Under the pieces are notes generated by a model. That model saw only the letters and a list, made by a program, of their open reading frames with translations. It was not told the DNA's origin and ran no database searches. Shown piece after piece: positions 18,917 through 26,084 of a stretch of 64,000 bases of DNA. Both the position numbers and the translations under genes were made by a program. Position 1 is the stretch's first letter; each line of letters opens with the position of its first letter. Source of the stretch: Micromonospora yangpuensis (GTDB lineage: Bacteria; Actinomycetota; Actinomycetes; Mycobacteriales; Micromonosporaceae); NCBI RefSeq assembly GCF_900091615.1, contig NZ_FMIA01000002.1:4898001-4962000 (forward strand), read 5' to 3'.

Positions 18917-20406
18917 ATCGCCTCCTGAAGCTCGTGCGGCAGCATGGTCTGCTCCCAGGGCAGGATCCCGGTCGGCAGGGTGCAGCTGAACGCCGCCGCC
19001 TGCATCCGGTTGGCCGGACGCATCGCGATCCGGGTGGCCCCGGTCATGTTCCGGACCAGCACCGAGGCGTCGTCGAGCTGGTCGCGCCGGTCCACGGTGA
19101 TGGTCAGCATCAGCGAGAACTCGACCAGGCCGGCGCCGGTGGCCTCCTCGGAGGCCGCCTGCTCGGCGGCGCGCACCTCGGCGGCGGCCCGCGCCTGGAT
19201 CATGCCCCTCCCGGAGGTCGCCATGAACTGCGCGGTACGCCGGTCGGACTCGACGATCCGGGCGGAGGTCGCCGGGTCGATCGGCCGGTACAGCAGCGCC
19301 ACCCGCTTGCGGCGGGTACCGGCCGAGGCGTCCAGCATGGTCCGCAGCACGCTGGAGCGGACCGTGCCCCGGGGTGCCAGGGTCAACAGCCAGCTCCGGG
19401 AGACCCCGGAGTCGTGCTGGTACGCGTCGACGCTCTCCACCGCGGCGACCGGGCCGGAGTCCTCCCACTCCAGCCCCGTACCACCGTGCTCGGCCCGGAC
19501 GCTGAGCACCTCACCGGCGCACGCCGGGTCATAGGCGACCCGGACCACCTCGGCGATCTCCTCGGCGGTGAGCGGCTCGGCCATCCCGCCACCGGCGCTG
19601 ATCAGGCCGGTCAGCAGGCTCGGCACCCGGACCGCCAGGTCGGTGACCACGTCCTCCGGGTCGCGGCGGGGGCCGCCGACGGGCGCGTAGGTCAGGGTGA
19701 TGTACGACTTCATGTCCGACGACGCCGACGGGTAGTCCTCGACCACCTCCTCCATCACGGCCCGGGCCGCGGGCGGCGCGAACTCGTCGAGCCGGGGCAG
19801 CACCTCGGTGGCCAGCCGGGTACCCGGGTCGGGCGCGGTCTCGACCACCACCGACGCCCCACGCAGACCCGGCTCGTGGGCCAGCCGGGACAGCCACTCG
19901 CCCCAGAGCGCCACCCAGGTGTCGACCTGGTCCGGGTCCACCAGCGACCCGCCGTCGGGCTCGCACCGCAGCACGATGGTGTAGAGGTGCCGGGACTTGT
20001 GGTGCAGCACCCCGAACGGACGGTCGTAGGCGTCCCGCCCCTCCCTGGCGACCACGCCGCTGAGCAGGCCCGGCGGCCGGAAGCGGCCCTCCGGACGGGC
20101 CGACAGCGGGCCGGAGACGTACAGGTGCTCCTTGCGGGACTTGCGCTGGGACCAGCCGATCCGTAGCGCCGCCATCTGGTACAGGTTGCGCCCGTCCGGG
20201 GTACGGACCGCCAGCGGGGCCAGGGTCAGCATCATCGGCACCCCGAGGACCAGGGCGGCCTGCAGTGATGCCATGGACGCCAGCAGCACGACCACCAGCC
20301 CGCCGAAGACCCCGACCGTGCCGACCAGGCCGAACGGTCCGAGTCCGGCCCGGCGGGGCCGGCGCCAGTTGCCGTACGTGGGCTCGATGGTGGCATCCGC
20401 CGACAT
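18913..20406 (-). CDS. SCO6880-family type IV secretion protein
   Basis: A 497-residue protein with two hydrophobic segments near the N-terminus (about 25-67), like a PrgI/VirB3 module, followed by a long soluble region resembling the N-terminal half of VirB4. It fits the SCO6880 family, a regular component of actinobacterial conjugation-like loci. It is membrane-bound and probably assembles with the ATPase encoded next. The ATG at 20406 follows GAAGGTGAG. A strong hairpin (20433-20466) lies between this gene and the VirB6-like gene upstream. Confidence 0.85.
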   Translation of the reverse strand: MSADATIEPTYGNWRRPRRAGLGPFGLVGTVGVFGGLVVVLLASMASLQAALVLGVPMMLTLAPLAVRTPDGRNLYQMAALRIGWSQRKSRKEHLYVSGPLSARPEGRFRPPGLLSGVVAREGRDAYDRPFGVLHHKSRHLYTIVLRCEPDGGSLVDPDQVDTWVALWGEWLSRLAHEPGLRGASVVVETAPDPGTRLATEVLPRLDEFAPPAARAVMEEVVEDYPSASSDMKSYITLTYAPVGGPRRDPEDVVTDLAVRVPSLLTGLISAGGGMAEPLTAEEIAEVVRVAYDPACAGEVLSVRAEHGGTGLEWEDSGPVAAVESVDAYQHDSGVSRSWLLTLAPRGTVRSSVLRTMLDASAGTRRKRVALLYRPIDPATSARIVESDRRTAQFMATSGRGMIQARAAAEVRAAEQAASEEATGAGLVEFSLMLTITVDRRDQLDDASVLVRNMTGATRIAMRPANRMQAAAFSCTLPTGILPWEQTMLPHELQEAM

Positions 20407-20432
20407 CGCCTCTCACCTTCCTCTCGTCTGAC

Positions 20433-20466
20433 CGGCGACCGGCCGGTTCCTGCCGGCCGGTCGCCG
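20433..20466. terminator. Intra-operon hairpin, 14-bp perfect stem
   Basis: CGGCGACCGGCCGG (20433-20446) and its exact complement (20453-20466) flank the loop TTCCTG. It lies between the VirB6-like stop (20525) and the SCO6880 start (20406). It may partly terminate transcription or stabilise the upstream message. No U-tract follows. Confidence 0.6.
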
Positions 20467-20524
20467 ATCCGTCACTGTCCGCGCTCTTCGGGTGGTCGTC
20501 CGGTCCGGGGTGGACCGGATGTCC

Positions 20525-21778
20525 TCACAGGTCGGGGTTGGTCCCGCCGCCCTCGACGGCACCACTTGCCGCGCTCTGGGCGACCTGGACCCCGGTGGCC
20601 ACCGCACCGACCACCGCACCGACCGGCCCGGCTGCCCGGGCGGCCGCAGCGGCCGCACCGCCACCACCACCGGCACCGGCACCGACCGGCACCCGGCCGG
20701 AGTCGCCCTGTTGGCCGGGACCACCCTGGGCACCGGAGCCGCCCTGGGAACCTGCACCGCCGTTGACCCCGGAGGAGCCGTTGCGGCCACCGCTTGCCGA
20801 TCCGCCGGCGTCCCGCGACCCGGAGGGACCACCTCCACCGCGGGCGGCGGTGGCGCCGGCCGTGGTCAGCGCCCCGGTGGCGACCTTCTTCGCCCCGGTG
20901 GCGACCGCGCCACCGGCAGCGGTGGCGGCGTTGCCGGCCGGGTTCCCGCCGCCCAGCGCCGCCGTGGCCGGCACGATGAGCTTGAGCAGGGCCGGCAGGG
21001 CGATCGCCGACAACAGCAGCACACCGGCGCCGGCGATACGGTGGTGCACCCCGTCGTTGACGTCCATCCCGCCACGCCAACTGAGCAGCTTCGCCCCGGA
21101 GTAGATGATCAACGCGACCGCGGGCTTGTACAACAGCCAGGCGATCAGCCAGGCGATGTGCTTGCGCCACCAGGAGGCACCCCAGTTGGTCATCGACGCG
21201 GCGGCGGCCAGCGGCAGCGTGCCGAGCAGGATGACCAGGACGCCGAGCCGGATGTAGAGCATCAGGACCTGGATGATGGCCGAGATCAGCAGCAGGAACG
21301 CGATCACCAGCAGCAGGAAGCCGGTGATGCCGTCACCGTTGTCCACACACGGCACGTCGGCCAGGATCTGGACGATCGAGTCCCGCATCAGGTGGTCGCT
21401 GAAGTCCTCGGCGACCACCGCGACGCGGTTGACGATCCAGGTGCCCGCGCCGGCGACCAGGATCACCCGGAGAAAGCCCTGCAGCGCCGTCTTGCCCGCC
21501 TCGCCCTTGCGCTCCACCGCCATCTTGCCGGCGGCGAAGATGATCGAGCCGATGGCCAGATAGACTATCGCCCATTCGACCTGGTCGCTGATCATGACAG
21601 CGACGTCCTCCCCCTCTTCGCCGAGGGTGGGGATCTCCGCCATCAATGCGCCGAAGATCGCGATCGCGCCGGACAGGATCAGTTTGGCGATGATCCCGAT
21701 GAACGATCCGACGGGATCGGTGATCATTTCAATGATGCCCTTGAAGAAATCGCCGAGCGGGTCACCCTGCGAACACAT
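20525..21778 (-). CDS. VirB6/TrbL-like polytopic membrane protein
   Basis: A 417-residue protein with about six to seven transmembrane helices in its first 280 residues (for example LLLVIAFLLLISAIIQVLML and GVLLLSAIALPALLKLIV), then a long Gly/Ala/Ser-rich tail of about 135 residues. This is the usual build of VirB6/TrbL channel proteins. It probably forms the inner-membrane part of the conduit. It lies between the VirB8-like gene and SCO6880. The start codon at 21778 is three bases from the upstream stop. Confidence 0.85.
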   Translation of the reverse strand: MCSQGDPLGDFFKGIIEMITDPVGSFIGIIAKLILSGAIAIFGALMAEIPTLGEEGEDVAVMISDQVEWAIVYLAIGSIIFAAGKMAVERKGEAGKTALQGFLRVILVAGAGTWIVNRVAVVAEDFSDHLMRDSIVQILADVPCVDNGDGITGFLLLVIAFLLLISAIIQVLMLYIRLGVLVILLGTLPLAAAASMTNWGASWWRKHIAWLIAWLLYKPAVALIIYSGAKLLSWRGGMDVNDGVHHRIAGAGVLLLSAIALPALLKLIVPATAALGGGNPAGNAATAAGGAVATGAKKVATGALTTAGATAARGGGGPSGSRDAGGSASGGRNGSSGVNGGAGSQGGSGAQGGPGQQGDSGRVPVGAGAGGGGGAAAAAARAAGPVGAVVGAVATGVQVAQSAASGAVEGGGTNPDL

Positions 21779-21781
21779 CGC

Positions 21782-22495
21782 TCACTCCCTCCACAGGGTG
21801 AAGCCGGCACTGCCGGTTACCACACCCAGCGACTGGTACGAGTCACCGACGGTGGAAAGGGCGACCTTCCAGTCCCCGTCCTCCCACCGCAGCACGACCC
21901 GGGACGCCGTGTACCCCGCCGTGCCCTTGACCAGCAGCTGCACCACGGCGGTCTCCGGCGAGTAGCGGTCCACGGCGAACCCGACGTAGGTCCCGCCACC
22001 CGTGCGGGCGGTGGTACCTGCGGAATCCCGGCTGAGCCGAGTCAGCAACACCCGCTGGCCGACAGTCGGCGCCACCTGCAGCTGCGCCACCCGGAGCCCG
22101 TCGGGGCCGTTCAGCGTGATCGGGATGATGTGGGCCGCCAGCACCGCACCCATCGGGGTGTGCGCGAAGCACCGCAGCAGTTCGCCGTCCTGTAGGGCGG
22201 GCCCGTGGGTGGTCGACACCGGCATCCGGTAGCCGACGTCGATGGTCTGCCACTTCAGGTCGGCCGGCTGGACCGCCTTGCCCGACGCCACCGTCGGCCC
22301 CGGCGGGCACTCCTGCACCTGCGGTGCGGCCTCGGCGGTGGGGGCGACCGTCGACTCGTCCGCCGACTGGGTCAGCCAGACCATGCCGGCCAGCAGCAAC
22401 GTGCCGACGAGGAACGCGGCCGACAGGATCCACGTCCGCTCGCTGTAGAACGGCGTCTGGTCCTGGCGGTCCTGCCGTCGGTCGCCCCCGCCCAT
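21782..22495 (-). CDS. VirB8/TcpC-like bitopic membrane protein
   Basis: A 237-residue protein with a short charged cytoplasmic N-terminus, one transmembrane helix (about 24-42), a Pro/Thr linker and an outer domain of about 150 residues. Topology, size and place between pilin-like and VirB6-like genes match VirB8/TcpC-type assembly factors, which have an NTF2-like outer domain. Sequence similarity was not tested. ATG 22495 overlaps the upstream TGA by one base (TGATG). Confidence 0.7.
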   Translation of the reverse strand: MGGGDRRQDRQDQTPFYSERTWILSAAFLVGTLLLAGMVWLTQSADESTVAPTAEAAPQVQECPPGPTVASGKAVQPADLKWQTIDVGYRMPVSTTHGPALQDGELLRCFAHTPMGAVLAAHIIPITLNGPDGLRVAQLQVAPTVGQRVLLTRLSRDSAGTTARTGGGTYVGFAVDRYSPETAVVQLLVKGTAGYTASRVVLRWEDGDWKVALSTVGDSYQSLGVVTGSAGFTLWRE

Positions 22496-22836
22496 CAGTT
22501 GCTGCCGCTGCTGCTGCTGCTGCCGCTGGTGCCGAAGAACCAGCTCACCAGCGGGCCGGCGGTGGCGATCAGGATGCAGCCGCAGAGCACCAGGCCGAGC
22601 CGGGAGAGGTGCTCGGAGCTCTCACCGCGCTTCATGGACACCGCCATCATGGTGCCGGTGATCAGCACGCCGGCCACCCCGGCGGCGGTGCCCGCCCAGG
22701 CGAGCAGCCCCAGCAGGTCCTTGACCAGGGTGCTGAGCTTCCCGGGCGGGGCCTTGCTGCCCGGCTGCGGGACCGCCACCGCGGGGAAGGCGACGATGAC
22801 CCGGACGACCAGGGCATCGAGGAGGTGGGTCAACAC
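22495..22836 (-). CDS. Pilin-like small membrane protein (VirB2/TrbC type)
   Basis: A 113-residue protein with two hydrophobic helices (about 45-68 and 82-104) and a Ser/Gly-rich end. Started at GTG 22836, which has AGGAGATC upstream; the longer open frame lacks this. It strongly resembles the gene just upstream (LLGLLAWAGTAAGVAG here, ILGLLAWGMSAAGVAG there), so the two are paralogues. Two-helix proteins of this size in type IV loci are typically VirB2-like pilins. Confidence 0.75.
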   Translation of the reverse strand: MLTHLLDALVVRVIVAFPAVAVPQPGSKAPPGKLSTLVKDLLGLLAWAGTAAGVAGVLITGTMMAVSMKRGESSEHLSRLGLVLCGCILIATAGPLVSWFFGTSGSSSSSGSN

Positions 22837-22915
22837 GGTTGATCTCCTAGGGACAGGCACCTGAGTGGTGCGACAACGGCCCGTACCGGGCCAGTGGGGT
22901 GGGGCTGTGTACCTG

Positions 22916-22939
22916 GACGGCACCTGCAGCGGTGCCGTC
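22916..22939. terminator. Intra-operon hairpin, 9-bp perfect stem
   Basis: GACGGCACC (22916-22924) pairs with GGTGCCGTC (22931-22939) around a six-base loop, directly after the stop of the first pilin-like gene. A second small stem (GGCCCG-TAC-CGGGCC) lies farther downstream. This could attenuate transcription so that the first pilin is made in excess. Confidence 0.5.
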
Positions 22940-22944
22940 GGTGG

Positions 22945-23253
22945 TCAGAGGCCGAGATCGCCGAAGTACTCGACGATCGGGCCGGCGCTGGCACCGATCA
23001 GGCAGGCAAAGAAGACGAACATGATCGAGCGGAAGTACTCGGAGTTCTCACCCGCGGTACCGCGGTTGAGCTGGATGGCCATCTGGGTACCGGTGAGGAG
23101 CAGCCCGGCCACCCCCGCGGCCGACATCCCCCAGGCGAGCAGGCCCAGGATGTCGGTCGCCGCGTCACCGGTCGGGTTGTACGGCGGCTGCTCCTGGAAG
23201 GGCGCGGAGTCCCCCGCGAGCAGGTCGAGCTGCAACAATCGCCAGTCGCTCAC
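22945..23253 (-). CDS. Pilin-like small membrane protein (VirB2/TrbC type)
   Basis: A 102-residue protein with two hydrophobic helices (about 36-58 and 73-95), paralogous to the next gene in the operon. GTG 23253 overlaps the upstream stop (GTGA). The N-terminal 30 residues are soluble. It probably forms or caps the extracellular filament, or lines the channel (inference from size, topology and context). Confidence 0.78.
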   Translation of the reverse strand: MSDWRLLQLDLLAGDSAPFQEQPPYNPTGDAATDILGLLAWGMSAAGVAGLLLTGTQMAIQLNRGTAGENSEYFRSIMFVFFACLIGASAGPIVEYFGDLGL

Positions 23254-23789
23254 GACCGTCTTCCCCTCTCGTCCAGTTGGACGCCGGCCGCCTTGGCCAG
23301 CTTCAGCAGCGCCGGCGGCAGCTTCGGCGGTTGCCGCCCGAGGCGCCACTCGGGAATCCACGGCACCCGGTGCACCGGGGCCACCGACTTCAGCACCCGG
23401 ATCCGCCGGGACAGGGCCAGCGGAAGCCGCTGCGGTGCGTCGGCCAGCAGGACCAGCCCGGTGAGCCGCATGCCGGCCGGGTGCCGCCCCTCCCGCAACG
23501 CGTTGAGGGCCCGCGACATCGCGCGCATCCCCTCGGCGTTGGTCCGGGCTACCACCATCACGGTGGCGGGCTCGCCCAGTTCCGCGTCCGGCCAGCGGCA
23601 ACCGAGGTCGGTGCCGCCGAGCAGCTGGGTCAGGGTGGTCGCGCCGGCACCACCGTGCGCCGCGATCCAGCCGATCCCCTCCTCCGACAGGTACTGCCGC
23701 TGCTGCGGGGCAGCACCGTACGGCTGCGGCACGGAGACCCGCCCCGGTGGCACGCGCGATGCCGAGTCAGCCGTGGCCGTTGGCACCAT
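23250..23789 (-). CDS. P-loop-like protein with altered Walker A (DUF6668-like)
   Basis: A 179-residue soluble protein, first gene of the secretion operon. It looks like a small ParA/MinD-type fold: HGGAGATTLTQ followed by a VMVVARTNAEGMRAMSRAL helix. The usual Walker A lysine is absent (GGAGATT), so nucleotide binding may be lost or altered. It resembles the actinobacterial DUF6668 family, from memory. ATG 23789 follows GGAGGTGGGC; longer open frames upstream cross the promoter and were rejected. Confidence 0.75.
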   Translation of the reverse strand: MVPTATADSASRVPPGRVSVPQPYGAAPQQRQYLSEEGIGWIAAHGGAGATTLTQLLGGTDLGCRWPDAELGEPATVMVVARTNAEGMRAMSRALNALREGRHPAGMRLTGLVLLADAPQRLPLALSRRIRVLKSVAPVHRVPWIPEWRLGRQPPKLPPALLKLAKAAGVQLDERGRRS

Positions 23790-23837
23790 GCCCACCTCCT
23801 TCATGCGTCGGCGATCTGATTCGTCCCCGCCCCGGTT

Positions 23838-23863
23838 TGAACCGACCGGGCTCGAGCGCCGTT
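23838..23863 (+). promoter_or_regulatory. ECF-type promoter (TGAAC-N17-CGTT)
   Basis: TTTGAACC, then 17 bases, then CGTTGG on the plus strand, about 110 bases before the start at 23973. It faces and overlaps the promoter at 23897-23922, so the two divergent transcripts would share leader sequence. Confidence 0.55.
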
Positions 23864-23896
23864 GGTACGGCGGTCCGGGCCGTTGACGGACGCATC

Positions 23897-23922
23897 TACG
23901 GGGAGCACCGGTCCCCGGTTCA
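23897..23922 (-). promoter_or_regulatory. ECF-type promoter of the secretion operon (TGAAC-N17-CGTA)
   Basis: On the minus strand CTTGAACC is followed after 17 bases by CGTAGA, about 110 bases before the start at 23789. It would drive the whole type IV secretion-like operon. Confidence 0.7.
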
Positions 23923-23972
23923 AGGGAAGTTCGAGAATTTCTTGCGACGATGTCCGCGCAGGAGGAGGAGAT

Positions 23973-25250
23973 GTGGCCGAGCTGTCCAGCACCAGCCGCA
24001 CCGCGCTGATCGTCACCGCGGTCACCGCCTCGGCGACCGCGGTCTTCCTGCCGGTACCGTTGGTCATCGCGGGCGCGTTCATCATCGTGCTCGTCGCGGT
24101 CTACGTGCTGATGTGGCCGATCATCCTGCTCATGACCCTGATCTGGAGCATCTTCGGCGGCGGGCCGGAGGACCCGAACAAGGCGGCGCAGGACTCCATC
24201 AGGGCAGGTCAGACCGACGGTAGCGGCTCGCTCTCCACCGCCTGGGTGCCGACCGCCCTGGTCAGCACCATCGAGGACGCCGGGGACATCTGCTCCGCGG
24301 TCGGCCCGGTGGTCATCGCCGCCCAGATCCAGGTGGCGTCCAACTGGGACAACACCAAGGTCGGCGAGAACGGCGAGACGGGAATCTCCCAGCTGTCGGA
24401 GGACATCTTCGACGAGTACGGCGAGGACTCCAACGACAACGACAAGACCAGCGCGACCGACCCGAAAGACGCGATCATGGCGCAGGGCGAGTTCCTCTGC
24501 GACATGGCCAAGGAGACCAAGAAGCTGGTCGACGACGGCGAGGCGATCGGCGACCCCCTCGACCTGGCCCTGGCCGCCTACTACCACGGCGGGATCGACG
24601 AGGTACGCGAGCACGGCGGGGTGCCGGAGGACGCCGGCACCACCGGGTACATCTACCAGGTGCGCTCGCACTTCGGTCAGTACCTGGGCGTCCTGGGCGA
24701 ACCGCACGAGTCACCGACCGTCACCGGCTGGGACCCCGACGAGGACGAGAAGAAGGACGACGACGATTCGGACAGCGACTCCGGCGGCACCCTCGACGGC
24801 GAGAGCAACAACGCCGCCAACAGCAGCCTCCGGGTGCCCGATCCCAGCGCCGACAGCCCCCCGGACTCCAGCCAGAAGGGTGAGGTGCTCAGCCTGGTCA
24901 ACCAGGAGCGGGCCAAGGCCGGCTGCGACCCGGTGCGCTCGGAGAGCCGGCTGGCCACCGCCGCGCAGCGGCACAGCGAGGACCAGGCCGACCACCAGAA
25001 CATGTCACACACCGGCAGCGACGGCAGCAACGTGGGACAGCGGCTGGACCGGGCCGGCTACCCGTGGAGCACCTACGGGGAGAACGTCGCCATCAACCGC
25101 CCCTCGGCGGACGCGGTGATGGAGGCCTGGATGAACAGCACCGGCCACCGCAACAACATCCTCAACTGCGACTTCACCCAACTCGGCGTCGGCATGGCCA
25201 CCAACTCCAGCGGTACCTACTGGACGCAGAACTTCGCCGCGCCCAAGTGA
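23973..25250 (+). CDS. Membrane-anchored transglycosylase-fold plus CAP-domain protein
   Basis: A 425-residue protein started at GTG 23973 behind GGAGGAGGAG. Two N-terminal transmembrane helices (about 10-57) are followed by a lytic-transglycosylase-like region (about 75-200), an acidic Asp/Ser linker (about 215-250) and a CAP/SCP domain (about 288-425) with RHSEDQA, YGENVA and STGHRNNIL. In the transglycosylase-like part the expected catalytic Glu (ES motif) is Ala (IQVASNWD), so cleavage is doubtful. It probably acts on or binds wall material next to the secretion channel. It has its own regulon promoter and is followed by the DUF4913 gene. Confidence 0.85.
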   Translation: MAELSSTSRTALIVTAVTASATAVFLPVPLVIAGAFIIVLVAVYVLMWPIILLMTLIWSIFGGGPEDPNKAAQDSIRAGQTDGSGSLSTAWVPTALVSTIEDAGDICSAVGPVVIAAQIQVASNWDNTKVGENGETGISQLSEDIFDEYGEDSNDNDKTSATDPKDAIMAQGEFLCDMAKETKKLVDDGEAIGDPLDLALAAYYHGGIDEVREHGGVPEDAGTTGYIYQVRSHFGQYLGVLGEPHESPTVTGWDPDEDEKKDDDDSDSDSGGTLDGESNNAANSSLRVPDPSADSPPDSSQKGEVLSLVNQERAKAGCDPVRSESRLATAAQRHSEDQADHQNMSHTGSDGSNVGQRLDRAGYPWSTYGENVAINRPSADAVMEAWMNSTGHRNNILNCDFTQLGVGMATNSSGTYWTQNFAAPK

Positions 25251-25284
25251 ACGACCCGACCCCACCGACCGACGAGGGACAATC

Positions 25285-25953
25285 ATGATCGAACAGGGCC
25301 ATCCACCGCAGTACGCCGACCCCGATCCCCGGTACGCCGCCCCGGCGCAGCAATACGCCGACCCCGGACCGCAGTACGCCGACCCGACGCCGCAGTACGC
25401 CGAGCCAGGACCGCAGTACGCCGACCCGGCACCGCAGTACGCCGACCCGGGGCAGGCGTACCAGGACCTGGATCCGCCGTACCGGGATGCCGGGCCGCAA
25501 CCGGACGACGCGGTGTCCCCCTACGACGCGACACCGCCCTACGACGACCCGGGGACGCCGCCCGAGGAGGAGCCGCCCGCTGCCCCGGAGAAGCCGCCCA
25601 CGTCGCCGTTCATCCTCTACCTGCAGGGTGAGGAGCACGCCGAGGCGCTCCGCATGCTCACCATGTGGGTCACCCACCTGCTGGTGCCCATCTACGCCCG
25701 GGAGGTCTCCTCGACCGCGCCCTGGTGTGCCCGCTGGTGGCTGCATCCCGAGGCGGTGGCCCAGCTCTACGGCCTCTGGATGGCCTGGCAGGAGCTCACC
25801 GGGCCGAACGCCGGGTTCTGCGGCCCGGCGAACTGGCACCGCGACTACCTCGGTCCGGTGATGAACACCCTACGTGACCCGTCCGGGCCCTTCGCCGGCT
25901 GCAAGGGGGGCTCCCACCGGGCCAAGGAGCCGCCGCGCACCGACCCGTACTGA
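25285..25953 (+). CDS. DUF4913 protein with QYADP repeats
   Basis: A 222-residue protein. Residues 8-60 are tandem PQYADPxP-type repeats; an acidic Pro-rich linker follows. The C-terminal part (about 105-215) matches DUF4913: WVTHLLVPIYAREV, WCARWWLHPEAVAQLYGLW, and a Cys/Gly-rich end with GPFAGCKGG. DUF4913 proteins often accompany actinobacterial conjugation-like genes; their role is unknown. ATG 25285 follows GAGGGAC and lies 34 bases after the CAP gene, so the two are probably co-transcribed. Confidence 0.8.
   Translation: MIEQGHPPQYADPDPRYAAPAQQYADPGPQYADPTPQYAEPGPQYADPAPQYADPGQAYQDLDPPYRDAGPQPDDAVSPYDATPPYDDPGTPPEEEPPAAPEKPPTSPFILYLQGEEHAEALRMLTMWVTHLLVPIYAREVSSTAPWCARWWLHPEAVAQLYGLWMAWQELTGPNAGFCGPANWHRDYLGPVMNTLRDPSGPFAGCKGGSHRAKEPPRTDPY
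25308..25462 (+). repeat. 24-bp tandem repeats encoding PQYADPxP
   Basis: About six imperfect copies of a 24-base unit containing CCGCAGTACGCCGACCC. They encode an extended, Tyr-rich, probably disordered N-terminus. Confidence 0.85.
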
Positions 25954-26017
25954 TCCGCGGGCCTCCGGGCCGCGTGACGACGGGCCTGCGGGCGGCGACC
26001 TGCCGGTGCAGTTGTCG

Positions 26018-26069
26018 TGGGGAGGCTGGCGAGCTGAGTCGGATCCGACTCAGCTCGCCAGCCTCCCCA
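26018..26069. terminator. 52-base perfect palindrome between convergent genes
   Basis: A perfect inverted repeat with 26-bp arms and no spacer, centred on GGATCC (26041-26046). It lies between the convergent stops at 25953 and 26085, where a bidirectional terminator is expected. The arm length and absence of any loop or mismatch are unusual. Confidence 0.8.
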
Positions 26070-26084
26070 GCACGCTTCCCCCGG

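Noticed and set aside
23250..24707. Long minus-strand frame extending the P-loop protein upstream
   Set aside because: The extension runs through the promoter pair and opposite the CAP gene; ATG 23789 has a strong ribosome binding site.
25308..25462. CRISPR-like array
   Set aside because: The 24-base periodic repeats lack spacers and encode an in-frame QYADP repeat of the DUF4913 protein.
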